From: Dolomedes plantarius
Taxonomy: Eukaryota; Arthropoda; Arachnida; Araneae; Dolomedidae
Reading direction: 5' to 3'
Assembly: GCA_907164885.2 (NCBI GenBank)
Contig: OU015496.1
Coordinates: 137,117,610-137,181,609, forward strand
Length of the DNA: 64,000 nucleotides
Shown here: in pieces, positions 24,346 through 36,700 of the stretch
Layout of the letters: each line of letters starts with the position of its first letter
Numbering within the stretch: the first letter of the stretch is position 1
The notes under the pieces: model-generated
Database searches by the model: none
Seen by the model: the letters and a program-made list of their open reading frames with translations, nothing else
Told to the model about the DNA's origin: nothing
Translations under genes and position numbers: made by a program

Positions 24346-25561
24346 TACTGAAGTGCCAATGAATTAGGGATAGCAAAGCCTAAGGAAATTGTGTAGCGCT
24401 GCGCATCACGTATGCGCAAGTGAGGGGGCTGTGGTAACTGCATATATAGCGCGTACTGTGGTTGTTCTGAATTAGTTGTTGGAATTGCCAGTATGGGTAA
24501 ACTGCCTGATTTAGACGCCTTCGATCGCAGACAAATCGTAGGTGCGCGATGCATGGGCCATTAAATTTCCGAAATCGTCAAACAGCTAGGATTTTCAGGG
24601 TCGACAGTGTCAAGAGTATACCAAGAATACATGGATGGTGGAAAAAAACTAGCGATCGAGCAAACTGCAAAGGACAATTAGCCTTGACAGTGCGTGGTGA
24701 GAGACCGCTCAGGCGTATTGTACGTAGCCAGCGAAGCCAAACATTAGCTCAAATTACCACCCAGTTTAATGACGGTGCCAGTCATACAGTGAGTAAACGG
24801 ACTGTGCAACGCTCGCTTCGCCGTATGGGTTTCGGGATCCGTCGACCTACGAGAGTACCATTGCTCTATACTCGTCATCGGGCTGCACGTCTTCCCTGGG
24901 CAAGAGAGCACACAGACTGGAGTGTAGAGGACTGGAAACGAGTACCATGGAGTGATGAGTCTCGATTCTGACTACTTAACGCCGACGGGAGGCTGAGAAT
25001 ATGGCGTCAGGCTCATGAAGCCATGGATCCTGCATGCCTGGCTGGAACTGTACAAGGGCATGGTGGCTCAATCATGGTCTGGGGTGTTTTTTCGTGGCAC
25101 AGTTTGGGATCTTTTGTGCGTGTACCAACCTCCCTCAATGCAATTAGGTACGTAGAGTTGCTGGGTGATCACCTCCATCCGTTTATTCTGTTCTGTTATC
25201 CGCACGGTAATGGAGTTTTCCAGTAAGACAACTGTACCTCTCATAAGTCCCGGTTGGCTACTGGCTGGTTGGATGAACATTCCTCTGACTTCTCTGTTAT
25301 GAATTGGCTACCTAGAAGCCCTGACTTAAATCCTATTGAGCACCTTTGGGATGTTTTGGAACAAGGCGTGAAAGGCCATCACACAGCACCAAAGAACCTT
25401 ACATAATTATGGACAGTTTTAGCCAATATTTGGCAAGCCATTCCCGTGGAACGTTTCCAGAAACTTGTTGAATCTATGCCTCGTCGTGTGGCAGCCGTTA
25501 TCAAGGCCAGAGGAGGTCGAACTCGTTACTAGGTAGGTATCCCTAATTCAGTGGCACTTCA

Positions 25562-25564
<3 letters not shown>
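24346..25564 (+). mobile_element. Tc1-like transposon, 1219 bp (copy 2)
   Basis: Same ends and same length as the element at 13291-14509, with one terminal base changed (T for C at the left tip). It is flanked on both sides by TA-rich arrays. The internal gene has more damage than copy 1. Confidence 0.93.
24494..25532 (+). pseudogene. Tc1-like transposase, several stops
   Basis: The sequence is close to copy 1 through its whole length, including the N-terminal start at 24494. It is interrupted by a stop near 24563 in the helix-turn-helix, a stop directly after W-S-D-E-S-R-F (about 24969), a stop inside the F-Q-Q-D block (about 25224), and a stop near 25405. A frame disturbance also exists near 24650. 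The catalytic Glu block P-D-L-N-P-I-E is intact. Comparing the two copies pinpoints the damage in each: copy 1 has an indel at 13540 where copy 2 is regular. Confidence 0.92.

Positions 25565-25603
<39 letters not shown>
25565..25603. repeat. (TA)n microsatellite
   Basis: A TA array between a Tc1-like element and a candidate LTR. Confidence 0.95.
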
Positions 25604-25606
<3 letters not shown>

Positions 25607-26279
25607 GATGTCGGCAGCTCCTTTTTCTTTACAAGAAATGAACTCGAATTTTCAACTCCACATGTGCACATCCAATTTCCCGAAGGAGCATCAATAGAAA
25701 GGACAGATTAATGACTTTTTCCCGTTCTAGACAGCATTTGTTGCAGATACACCTGACATGAGGCGACTGCCCTGTAATTTGGGGGACAGCTGTGATCGAT
25801 GACTGACGAGTGGAGACGCTCCCGCTCAATGAAGGGTTGGCTGATGGTCGCCGAATTGACAGCTTGGGTCCTGATGGCTGTAGCGGAAGTGACCCAACGG
25901 TTCCGTAAATGAGAAACAGTGAAGAATTCTCTCGAATGTTCCAGTCTAACGTGAGGAGGAGTTAAAAGGCCGGCTACCTTTAGTCTGGAGACACTTGCTA
26001 GGCCGACCTGCTGAAGGGAGGTGTGAAGGCTGCGGCCGAATCTATTAATATCTTGAGAGATTGCACGGGTTTGCTGTGGTTGGAACAGAGACCGTGGATA
26101 ATGATATTTGGCTTGTGTTAAACAGGGAAATGATTGTAATAAATAATGTTTTGTAAATATTAAGGTTTAATAAAACCTTTTTGTACATTTGTAAGCAAGT
26201 TTCTTTCTCGAATTATTCCGTTTAGTGTTTTAACTTGTTTCACCAAGTGTGTTTTAAGTCGCTATGGGCCACGTCTTCA
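25604..26279 (+). mobile_element. candidate solo LTR
   Basis: A 676-base block starts TGTGATGTCGGCAGC and ends CTTCA within TA-rich flanks. It is distinctly more GC-rich than its surroundings, with no coding potential and AATAAA-type signals near its right end (about 26129-26175). These are LTR-like traits, but no second LTR, internal region or clean 5-base target duplication is visible (TATAT against TAATA). It may be another non-coding element. Confidence 0.4.
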
Positions 26280-26746
26280 TAATATATATATATATATATA
26301 TATTTATTTATTTATTTATTTATAAAGTGAAACAATTTCTCTTTTTTAATTTATTTTAAACAGTTTCCAACACAAGTCATTTTTAACCAAGAACTGTCCA
26401 AGAACTTTGACGAAATTTTAAAAAGTTAAAAATTATTTCTTTATTATTCGCAAGTAACGTATGTAATGTGTGAACTTATTATTTCATTTTATACGAAAAA
26501 TGAAACAGGAGTTAAAGTAGGAGAGCATTTTTTAACAAAATACCAAAGTTTATTGATTCCAGTTTTTTTTTCTTTTGGTGAAGGAAAAGAATTACGACGG
26601 AACACATTTTTGGAAACCTGAGACAAATTTAAATGTATTTTATCTCTCCGTTTCCCTTTTATTTTACAGTAGAGTAACTCTCCTTGGATCCCGGTTTATG
26701 ATATGAGCATGCGGGGTCACGTATTTCCATCACTCTATGTAATAGC
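26280..26746. other. TA/ATTT run then AT-rich stretch, no gene seen
   Basis: A short TA and ATTT microsatellite (26282-26325) is followed by unremarkable sequence. Confidence 0.5.
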
Positions 26747-27062
26747 TTTGTTTGGAGCACTTAATCTACCTTCATTAAACGCGGTGTTAGAGGAAAAGAA
26801 TATTTTAAGATAGCCCACTTTTCAAACATAAAGTGCGTCGCATTTATTTTTTTCTTTCGAGAAAAAAAAATATTATCTTTCTTACAAAAGGAGAGCAATT
26901 AAGTTTTATGCCACGTTATCACTCTCATTTGTGTTCCTCTGGGGATAAAGGAATGAATTTTAAACGTGTTATAGGAATAGAACATCCAAAATTATCCATT
27001 TTAAAGCACTGGTGAATTTTGTATTATTTAGCAGATAACTTGTTCGCCTTTAATACCAAAAT
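26747..27062 (+). repeat. 300-bp repeat unit, copy 1 of 3
   Basis: Starts TTTGGAGCACTTAATCTACC and contains CCTCTGGGGATAAAGGA. It recurs at 27827 and 28321. It ends in CA and TA repeats. Confidence 0.9.
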
Positions 27063-27066
27063 TACA

Positions 27067-27812
<746 letters not shown>

Positions 27813-27826
27813 ACTTATCTCATAGA

Positions 27827-28140
27827 TTTGCTTGGAGCACTCAAATTCCATTCATTAAACGTGGTGTTAAGGAAAAGAATATTTTGAGATAACCCACTTT
27901 TCAAACATAAAGTGGATCACATTTATTTTATTTTTTTCGAGAAAGAAGAATATTATCTTTCTTACAAAACGAGACCAATTAAGTTTTGTGCAACATTATC
28001 ACTTTAATTTGTAGTCCTCTGGGGATAAAGGAATGGATTTTAAACATGTTAAGGAGAAGTCGCAATTAAAATTTTCCTGTTTAAAGTGCAGGTGAAATTT
28101 ACCTTACTTAGCAGATACCTCATTCACTTTAGGCCCAAAA
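27827..28140 (+). repeat. 300-bp repeat unit, copy 2 of 3
   Basis: Aligned with copy 1 along its whole length, with scattered substitutions. Confidence 0.9.
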
Positions 28141-28190
28141 TTATATATTTATATATATATATATATTATATACATTTATATATATGCATA

Positions 28191-28281
<91 letters not shown>

Positions 28282-28300
28282 GTGTGTGTGTGTGTGTGGT
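28141..28300. repeat. (TA)n(TG)n microsatellite
   Basis: Separates repeat units 2 and 3. Confidence 0.95.
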
Positions 28301-28320
28301 AGTGTGTGTACACATATCTA

Positions 28321-28620
28321 ACAGTTTTGTTTGGAGCACTTAATCTACCTTCATTAGACGCCTTATTATTTAGACGCTTTATTTAAGAGAATATTTTAAG
28401 ATAGCGCAACTTTTCAAACATAAAATGCGACGCATTTATTATTTTTCGGGGAAAATATTATCTCCCTTACAAAAAGAAAGTAGTTTAGTTGTATGCCACG
28501 TTATCACTCTCATTTGTGTTGCTCTGGGGATAAAGGATTGAATTGGAAACGTGTTAAATGCAAAGAACATTTAAAATTATCAAGTATAAAGCACTGGTTA
28601 ATTTTATTTAAATTAGTTTA
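28321..28620 (+). repeat. 300-bp repeat unit, copy 3 of 3
   Basis: Homologous to copies 1 and 2, with a short insertion near 28365-28385. Confidence 0.88.
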
Positions 28621-29259
28621 TACTGCATTTCCCTTTAAGCAAATCGTATTTTCTATGATTTAACTCTAAAAATTTTATCAACAAATGTTTTATTTGTCGG
28701 GCATTTTAGTATTACTGTTATTATTATATGAAAAGTCGGTAGAGTATAGCTCACTTCTACCAAGACTTAGGTGTATATAATTTGAAGTGGCACTCTAAAT
28801 GAATTTGATACAAACACAGTTTATACACGAAACAATGTTTATTGAATTCGTTGCACATATAAAATTTGCTTTTACAGCAATAAGCATACGTACTACTTGT
28901 ACGGAATATATATTATCATTCAATAAAAATACACATTGCAAATACTCACAAACCAGCAGTACTGCCACGTAAACATTGGGCCCCCTAAGCACTAGCGCAG
29001 GATAGTACTGGAGCTGCATACCTCGTAGCTCCCTATCGCTTATCTATCAACTTTAACAACCTTTTTTTTAACCTCTGTATTAATCAAGCTGCTTGATATT
29101 TATACCAAGCGCGTATGCCGAAATTAGCATATCTCAAGCAGCTTCTTTAATTCATTCACTCAAAAGTTCGATTCTTGTGAATCGAATCTTGTGTATACCT
29201 TACAAGCCTAAAACTTTGCTTTTCATTAGCAATATTGCCTTTTGAAATATGCATAGCTA
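28621..29259. other. no gene seen
   Basis: AT-rich. No family recognised. Confidence 0.4.
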
Positions 29260-29590
29260 AAATAAACTCTTCAGCGATTAGCAGGCTTTTTTAAATAAAC
29301 TGTCAATTTTTCAAAAAAACTTTTCTATAATACACATTTAACACATCGTTAGTAGTAAGTAAATGAACCTACACAAGTTTCAATAAATTATATTGTACTG
29401 ACTTAGTCCTATATTCTTCAATGGTAAAATGAAGTCTTCAGCGATTAGAAGGCTATTTTAAACACACTGCCAATTTTTCAAAAGCACTTTTCTTTGATAT
29501 ATATTTAAAACATCATTATTGTTAAGCAAATGAACCTACACAAATTTTTAAATACTTTATACTGATCTAGTCATATATTCTCCACTCAAC
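29260..29590 (+). repeat. tandem duplication of a 165-bp unit
   Basis: Two diverged copies (about 29262-29425 and 29428-29590) share CTTCAGCGATTAG, CAATTTTTCAAAA and AATGAACCTACACAA in the same order. Confidence 0.85.
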
Positions 29591-29878
29591 GCATTTTTGT
29601 TTCTAACGAATGCTTTCTATGCTTAAGCCCCAAACATTTTTATCAAAATAATTTTCCTTAAATTTTCTATTTTGTATGTTTCTGGCATAAATATGTGAAA
29701 ACGGAAAAAAATTGCACTTTATCTTTTCTGAGAACACTTTTCAGAACATTTTCCCATTTGCTTAAAGAGTTTCACTCCTCATGTACATTCTTGAAGAAAG
29801 AAAAAAAAATTCCTTTTTTCCAGTCACGAACGCCGAATTTAATTGAACTAGCTGTGGTCAAGTTACACCATCTGCCTC
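29591..29878. other. no gene seen
   Basis: Short AT-rich stretch before the LINE fragment. Confidence 0.4.
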
Positions 29879-30773
29879 TTAAAATCCATCAGCCCAATAA
29901 AGTCTTGAAACAAGAAAAGCAATATGAAAATCATCTGCAGAAGAGCCTGCTATTTCTTTCAGTTCTGGGCAATTGCAGAGGTGGGCATCAGTCATACCAA
30001 TAGAACCACATAGCGGGCACAATGAAGATCCCAACAGACCAATACTGTAAATGGTGCCCTGAAAATAAACGTGGCCTCTTTTGAGTCGAATATTCGTCAC
30101 GCCCACAATTCTTCGTATTCAAGGGGGAACAGGACACCTCAATGAGCCTCAGGACTTTTGACCAGTAGATTCACTAACCGTCGGGCGTTTGTGGCCCAGT
30201 TAGTAAGAGCAGTGGGCCAGTGATCTGAACGTCCCTGGTTCGATGCTCGCTACTGCAAATCCACCGCCGTGTTCATTAATGGTGGCCGGGGCACGTAAAA
30301 TAGGGCTTGGCTGCAATGTACTCCAAGTTCTCAGATTTACCTCTGGAGGTGCGGGGTCAAGTGTTTCGGTCTCGTAACTTGACTCGGTTCAAAATTACGG
30401 GACCGATGTTCTTCCAGGTCATGTCAGACTTCAGCCTTAGTGTACCTCGCCTTAAAGTGAAGCTGTGAAGCTGCTTACTACCCTTCGCCAAGGACCTAGG
30501 ATTTGAGGACTTAGGTTCTTTGCACTTGGTGTAGGCTTTCCTACTCCAAGAGGACAACAACAACAGATTCACCAAAGAGGCCCTATAGACAGGATTTGAT
30601 GTTAAATTGCATAAGTCTCTGTACAGTACGATAGTAAATTGGCGAACGAGGTTGGGGTAACTCTGTGCCAGCCTATCCGCTATGTCGTTTCTAGAGAGGT
30701 CACAGTGGCTAGGGATCCATTGTAGGGGAAGGCTACGTCCCCTTTTAAGGATGTAGTGAAGAGATAATGTCAC
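29879..30773 (-). pseudogene. LINE ORF2 C-terminal fragment (RNase H and tail)
   Basis: The minus-strand frame from 30773 reads L-Q-W-I-P-S-H-C-D-L and N-D-I-A-D-R-L-A, the C-terminal half of an RNase H domain as found in jockey/I/R1-type LINEs. After an inserted SINE (30178-30564) the gene resumes with T-N-I-R-L-K-R-G-H and L-C-P-L-C-G...D-A-H-L-C-N-C-P-E-L, the cysteine-histidine block that closes many LINE ORF2 proteins, ending near 29879. There is no reverse transcriptase or endonuclease part, and at least one further stop. This is a 5'-truncated dead copy, typical for LINEs. Confidence 0.8.
30178..30564 (+). mobile_element. tRNA-derived SINE inside the LINE fragment
   Basis: The head resembles a tRNA, with an A-box-like GTGGCCCAGTTAGTAAGAGC (from about 30190) and a B box GGTTCGATGCTC (about 30238). 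The tail ends in an AACAACAAC run. An 11-base target duplication AGATTCAC(T/C)AA borders it at 30167-30177 and 30565-30575 with one mismatch. It is inserted antisense to the LINE gene. About 387 bases long. Movement would need a LINE enzyme in trans. Confidence 0.85.
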
Positions 30774-31064
30774 TGAATTTTATGGAAAACTTAGATACAA
30801 AAAAATGTGGTTAATAGAGAACTTATAAGCTACTACTTGACCTTTAAAGCCCACATTTCTATTATCTGAAGGTGCTAACTTGGCTTGAGGATGGACTTTC
30901 AGTAAATCAACTTATCTTTTATTATTTCTAAGTTTTGATTCTCGTGATTATAGTTCCTTGGCTGTGATTTTAGTTAACTTACAATTCTATGTTTCAGCTA
31001 CCGTTGGTATAAGCATTTTGGCTCCTTTCAATAAAAACACTATTACAGTTTAACCGTTTGACCT

Positions 31065-31070
<6 letters not shown>
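30774..31070. other. no gene seen
   Basis: Upstream of the LINE truncation point. No coding motif. Confidence 0.4.

Positions 31071-31125
<55 letters not shown>
31071..31125. repeat. (CA)n(TA)n microsatellite
   Basis: A short CA run leads into TA repeats. Confidence 0.95.
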
Positions 31126-31127
<2 letters not shown>

Positions 31128-31194
31128 TATACAATGCAATTTAATTATTACAAAATATTTTTAATGCATTTCATAATGTTTTTAGTACTGATTG

Positions 31195-31521
31195 CCGCAA
31201 AAAATTAACTGAAATCTTAAAGTATAACTACTTAAATTTAGGATTTCAATTTTCTCAAAGTTTTTAGCAACTAAAACTATAAGGAAAAGCATTATTATGC
31301 TCATAATGTTCTACCTTTTTGTACATGTGCAGCATCTAGGATAGTCCAGGTTTTTTCCCAACAGCATAAGTAGATAATTTGCTGTTTACACGTAATAACA
31401 TAAGTTTAGTTCCCAATCAGCATTGTATAAGTATAACGATTGCAAAAGAATAGAAGTTCTTAGAAACTGATATTTTCTTTCAACGGCAAGCAATTTGCAT
31501 GCAAAAGTATTTTATGATACA
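31195..31521 (-). repeat. dispersed repeat, copy Q, left part
   Basis: Reverse-orientation homologue of about 22890-23210. It is split from its right part (36597-36700) by the Helitron. Confidence 0.75.
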
Positions 31522-31557
31522 CTAGCTGAAGTACCCGGCGTTGCCCGGAATTTTAAG

Positions 31558-33170
31558 AAGGTTTGTTAAACAAAATCAATTTAAAAAATTAACACAGTAT
31601 AAATTAGCCAAAAAAAAGCATGTGAAATGTTATACATATCTCAGTATTTTGGTAGATGCAGTCTTTCATCATTGTACCACTAAAAGCTGTAAAGTAAAAA
31701 TGTCAAATTGTGGAATGTTTGTTAACCAAAATCAATTTAAAAACTTAACACAGTATAAATTACATAGCCAAAAAAAAAGCATGTGAAATGTTATACATAT
31801 CTCAGTATTTTGGTTAGATGCAGTCTTTCATCATTGTACCACTAAAAGCTGTAAAGTAAAAATGTCAAATTGTGGAATGTTTATTATCCAAAATCAATTT
31901 AAAATCTAAACAATTTAGCAAGATTTAACCTTCTATGTTTGGAGCAAAAGAAGCTGATAAGTAAAACATAAAATATACATACATTTATAATAAACCACTA
32001 AAAGCTGAAAAGGAAAAATGTCAAATTGTCTTTTGGAAAGTAAAGCTGAAAAGTAAAAATGTCAATTTGTCGAATGTTTGTTAACCAAAATCAATTTAAA
32101 GACTAAACACATTATAAATAACATAGATAAATAAGCATGTGAAATGTTATACATCCAAAGAATTTTAAAAAAATCCAATATAAAAATATATAAATTTATA
32201 GTTAACTCCTCAGAATTCATCTAGATTTAACCTTTCATCTTTGGAGCAAAAGAAGCTGAAAAGTAAAACATAAAATATATACATTTATAATAAACCACTA
32301 AAAGCTGAAAAGGAAAAAATGTCAAATTGTCTCTTGGAAAGTTAAGAGTTTTAAAAAGTAAAGCTGAAAAGTAAAAATGTCATTTTGTCGAATGTTTGTT
32401 AAACAAAATTGATTAAAAAAGTAAACACAGCATAAATAACATTTAAAAAAATACATGTGAAATGTTATACACATCTCAGAATTTTGGTAGATTCAGCCTT
32501 TCATTTTTCAAGTTAAAATTAAAAATGTCAAATTGTCTAATGTTTGTTAACAAAAAGTAATTTAAAAACTAAACACAGTATAAATAACATAGATTTAATA
32601 ACAGTATAAATATCATAAAATATATACATTTATACTAAATCACAAAAAGCTTAAAAGTAAAAATGTCTAATTGTCCATATAAATACCTCCATAAATGCAG
32701 GATTCTGTAGCCAAAAAAAAATATATAAATAAAGTATTAAAGTATTTGTTAAAGGCACTGACTGATGAAAAAATTAACAGAAATCTGCAGTTTGGGTTAC
32801 ACGCACCATAAATGCAAGATTCTGTAGCAATAATAGAAACACCCTGTCCTTATTAAACTCCATATAAATCTCTGTTCAATTAAACTGATCCAAATATTAT
32901 CTGAAGTACCTTCATAAACTATGTTTCTCGTTTCTTGATTCGGGGTTCAATATGAATGTTTGTTAACCAAAGTCAACTTAAAAACTAAACACAGTATAAA
33001 TAACATAGGAAAAAAAACATGTGAAATGCTATAGACATCTCAGAATTTAGATAGATTCAGCCTTTCATCACTAAAAGCTGAAAAGTAAAATTGTCAAATT
33101 GTCTTTTGCCTTGTGAACTCTGCATGAAAAATTAAACATAGTATAAAAAAGGGATGGGAAATATCATACA
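31558..33170 (+). repeat. tandem repeat block inside Helitron
   Basis: About seven diverged units of roughly 150-200 bases share GTTTGTTAACCAAAATCAAT, AAACACAGTATAAATA, GCATGTGAAATGTTATACAT and CTGAAAAGTAAAAATGTCAA in a fixed order. Starts are visible near 31562, 31719, 31880, 32075, 32393, 32539 and 32957. Confidence 0.85.
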
Positions 33171-34671
33171 CATCAATACTAAAAAACAACGAATAAATTT
33201 TGGTTCGAATTTGACTCTTGTGCTTCACTCTTGAAAATAGTTGTTCTCAGATGTACGTGCTTCCAAACGTTGATGACCAGAATAACGCTTGACTATGCAG
33301 TGAAGGATATTTATATCTGGGCAGGTATGATTTATGAGTACAACAAAGAGACTCGATTGAATTTCTCTTTAAGTTAGATGTCAGATTGCAACTCTATGCA
33401 TTCCATTTGACAATTTGCTATCATTATATCTATATCGACTGTAAATAGAATAGAAAACATGCAAAAACAAAAATTGTGTATTTTCCCCGAAGTCCTGAAA
33501 TCAATTTTAAATTCTTGTACTAAATCGGAAAGTAGGGCTGCGTATTTTGTAACATTTTTAGAATTGTGCTTGGTCAGCGTCTCGAAACGCAAAAAAATTT
33601 TAACATTTCATTTGGCTTGCCATAATTTCAACTTCATGGATATTGCACTGAAGTAAAATCCATGAAGTGACGGGTGTTTGAGTCATTTAAATGGGCATTC
33701 AGATCTATCAAAATCTGCTAAATCTGCAAGACAGTTATCATAAAGTTTTGGCACAGATTACTTTTCAATGTCATAAACAATTTGTTATCATCAAGTAGGC
33801 TATAAAACCTTTTTAATATTTTCTCCACTGAGCTACCTTATTCTTAAAAGTATTGCCATATTCAGCATCCAAGCTTTTAAGAAATTCCTGAAACTGGCTA
33901 TGAATCAATCCCCAAGCCTTCATAAAATTCACCATTTTGAAGATGATTTGCATAACATGGTCCATTTTTTTCCTTTTCTGCATTACTTTTTATATCAAGG
34001 CAGGCTATTAATTTTTTTTCGCTTTGAGCTCTCTGTCACTAACACTCTGGGCCTCACTAACACTGGCTTTGGGCCGCATGCAGCCCGCGGGCTGGACACC
34101 CCTGTATTAAAATATAGGTAAAAGACCCTGACAAACGTAAAAATTAATGAAAATCTGCAATTAGGGTTCCACACACCATAAATGCATGATTCTGTAGCAA
34201 TAAACATCTCCATAATTAATATCTGCATAATAAATGTCTGCATAAATGCAAGATTTTGTAGCAAAAATATTAAAGTATAGCTAGAAGGCATTGACAAACA
34301 AAAAAATTAATAGAAATCTGCAATTAAGAGTTCCACGCGCCATAAATGCAAGATCAGTTGTTTTCAAACAACTAAAATAACCAAATATGTTATTTTTCAC
34401 ACATTCATTAATATAATCCTTATGTTGAAAGGGTCAAAATATAGAGATGAAGCTAAACGTTGCATGTATTATTTTTGCATTTTAAAATTTTCTCTTAGAT
34501 TGTAGGCCATTTTGAAGATAACTGTCATATGTATCATGTGTGAGAAGGAAATTAAAATATTAGCATTAGGATTTTGTGGAGAGTGGTAGGCGTTTTAGCT
34601 AAATTTCAGATTAATATTCTACGTTCGGAGTCAATTTTTAAAAAAAAATAATTTTTTAAAGATTTTTTTGG
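33171..34671. other. Helitron interior, no gene seen
   Basis: No coding motif is seen. GCAGCCCGCGGGCTG near 34080 is a short palindrome. A partial copy of the inverted-repeat arm lies at about 34460-34590. The phrase CATAAATGCA(A/G)GATT recurs several times (about 32690, 32810, 34180, 34345). Confidence 0.5.
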
Positions 34672-34863
34672 TCTTTTATGGTAAAATAACACTTAAAAAT
34701 TAATAAAACTAACAAAAACCTACCTGTAAATAGCATACTTTTTTTTATAAATTGGTCAATTTGAAGTAATTTTTATTGAAATTTAGCTAAAATGCATATA
34801 ACTCTGAACAAAATTATATTGCTACTATTTTAATTTCCTTCTCACACATGATACATATGACAG
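34672..34863. repeat. internal inverted repeat, left arm
   Basis: Pairs with 35330-35520. Contains CTTCTCACACATGATACATA. Confidence 0.85.
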
Positions 34864-35099
34864 TAATCTTTGCCTGCGGCTTGTCCACTTATTATAGTCG
34901 CTTCTATAAAGTTCTTCGTCAATTTCTTTATACATAATCTTGAAGGTGGATCCAAATTCCAGAGAAGCATAATAGGTGCACCAATCTTTAATTCCAATAT
35001 ATGTGGCGGTACTCCAGATGGCCACAGAGAGTTCAAAAATGTGTGTTTCTCAAAATTATGTTTTTTAGCACATATCTCTACGGTTATAATATCTGACAT
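34842..35099 (-). pseudogene. Helitron PIF1-type helicase fragment
   Basis: The minus-strand frame contains [18 protein letters not shown], then N-L-D-P-P, then F-I-E-A-T-I-I-S-G. This is the stretch near the C-terminal end of the PIF1-like helicase of arthropod Helitrons, which unwinds DNA during rolling-circle transposition. Only about 70 residues are kept; the ATP-binding motifs and the Rep nuclease are absent. It runs in the same direction as the surrounding Helitron, which fits a relic of the element's own gene rather than a captured host gene. Confidence 0.8.
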
Positions 35100-35329
35100 A
35101 ATAATGTATATAATTTGATAAAATTTTCAGAAAATGTTTTAGATGCTATTGTTAATGAAATGAGGCACAATAATTGGTGTATAATAAATAGTTTTTTATT
35201 TGGGGCTGTTTTTATAAGGAAAGGAATGACGAATCGGGGAAAATTTTCATATTGGAACATAAAATTGCGTGTATTATTTTTGCATTTTAAAATTTTCTCT
35301 TAAGATTGTAGGTCATTTGAATATAACTG

Positions 35330-35520
35330 TCATATGTATCATGTGTGAGAAGGAAATTAAAATAGTAGCATTAAGATTTTCATGCAGTTATAGGCATTTT
35401 AGCTAAATTTCAATAAAAATTACTTCAAATTGACCAATTTATAGAAAAAGTATGCTATTTACAGGTAAGCTTTTGTTCCTTTTTTATTAATTTTTAAGTG
35501 CTATTTTACCATAAAACACC
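35330..35520. repeat. internal inverted repeat, right arm
   Basis: Reverse complement of 34672-34863 with minor changes. Confidence 0.85.
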
Positions 35521-36596
35521 AAAAAAAACCTTTAATAAATCATTTTTTAAAACAAACAAATGGAATAGCTAAACACAAATATAGTTAACCATAAATAAAT
35601 CGCAAAACTGTGCTTAAGTTTAGACTGATTCTTTTTAGTTAGGATATACTAATTTTTCTGCTTTTAAAAGCACATCGTGAATTATAAAATTAAGAACAAT
35701 ATAAAATACAGTAACGGATTATTGCTTCTTTTACGAAACAGCAAAACAATGTTTCAAATTTCAACTTGTGTAACTACTGCCACTCGCTGCTACTGTCGTC
35801 TGATGAGCAAAAAAAATTAAATAATTCAATATTATTCTGATTTTTCACGCTAGTGGAAAAAATGCCACGCCCACTTTAGAGTCACTTGAAATAATTGAAC
35901 ACACACAAATATATAAATTGCACAAAAGGTTTTTTTTTTAATTCTGTAATGTGTCTAAATCTCCACTATGGAAATATATCGGAGAATTCCATCATTTTAA
36001 TAAGAAATTTCTAAATGAAAATAGCAAGAAATAACGTCTGTTTATAATCTGAAGACGATGTTAATTTCACTGAAATGTTTTAAAATATAAATTTTAGATA
36101 AGAAATATTTAACGCATTTACTACGCATTACATCGTTTCAATAAGAAATGTGTGAAATGAAAATGGCAACAGAGAACGTTTGTTTACAAAATAACGCGGC
36201 GAAAATAAACGGCGATCGTTAATCGAAATGTCTTAAAGTATAAAATCTGACTTGAAAGATTATTATTTTCATTTATTATTCTGGTTTAATATATAACTTG
36301 AAACTTTTTGATTTTATTTATTTTTATCTTTTCGCTCGCTGTTTGCCAGCTAACCCTAACGTGGACGCCATATTCAGAGGGGTGATTCCACAAAGTGTAA
36401 CAGCTTACATTTGGTTTCAAAATTGTTCGTTTTTCATTAATTAAAAATCAACTGTAATTAATTTCGATTTTTGAAGTTCTTCAGACCCTCGGCTGTTTTT
36501 AAAGACGCCTGTATGTAAAATTTCACGATCGTTGCTCCTAAACTGTGGATTTCTATACAATTACAGAGAGACAAACATTCATTTTTATATATTAGA
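35521..36596. other. Helitron 5' region, no gene seen
   Basis: Non-coding sequence leading to the Helitron 5' end. CAAACATTCATTTTTATATA lies next to the terminus. Confidence 0.5.
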
Positions 36597-36700
36597 TAAT
36601 TCTCGTTTATGGACTCTGGAGTACAGAGGAAGGAAGCCTTAACACAGTAAAATAAAGAGCTATAATTTTATAGTTTCGTACCTAATGTACACATATCGTT
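36597..36700 (-). repeat. dispersed repeat, copy Q, right part
   Basis: Homologous in reverse to about 22796-22880, joined to the left part when the Helitron is removed. Confidence 0.75.

Larger units (their letters stand above)
31522..36596 (-). mobile_element. large Helitron with helicase remnant
   Basis: On the minus strand it starts TCTAATATATAAAAATGAAT (from 36596) and ends CTTCAGCTAG at 31522, with a hairpin CCGGGCAACGCCGGG just before. The flanks are A (5') and T (3') as expected. The same flanking sequence without the insert exists at 22796-23215, which confirms both ends. Inside are a satellite-like block (31558-33170), long inverted repeats (34672-35520) and a fragment of a PIF1-type helicase in the element's own orientation. 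No Rep nuclease domain was found, so it is non-autonomous now. Confidence 0.85.

Noticed and set aside
30178..30260. True tRNA gene at the SINE head
   Set aside because: No closed acceptor stem, and it is followed by a SINE body and tail with a target duplication.
31558..33170. CRISPR array
   Set aside because: The units are diverged along their whole length, with no constant short repeat and unique spacers, in a eukaryotic Helitron.
34842..35118. Helicase frame as a cellular PIF1 gene
   Set aside because: Only a short C-terminal stretch is present, it is inside a Helitron in the same orientation, and the ATPase motifs are absent.
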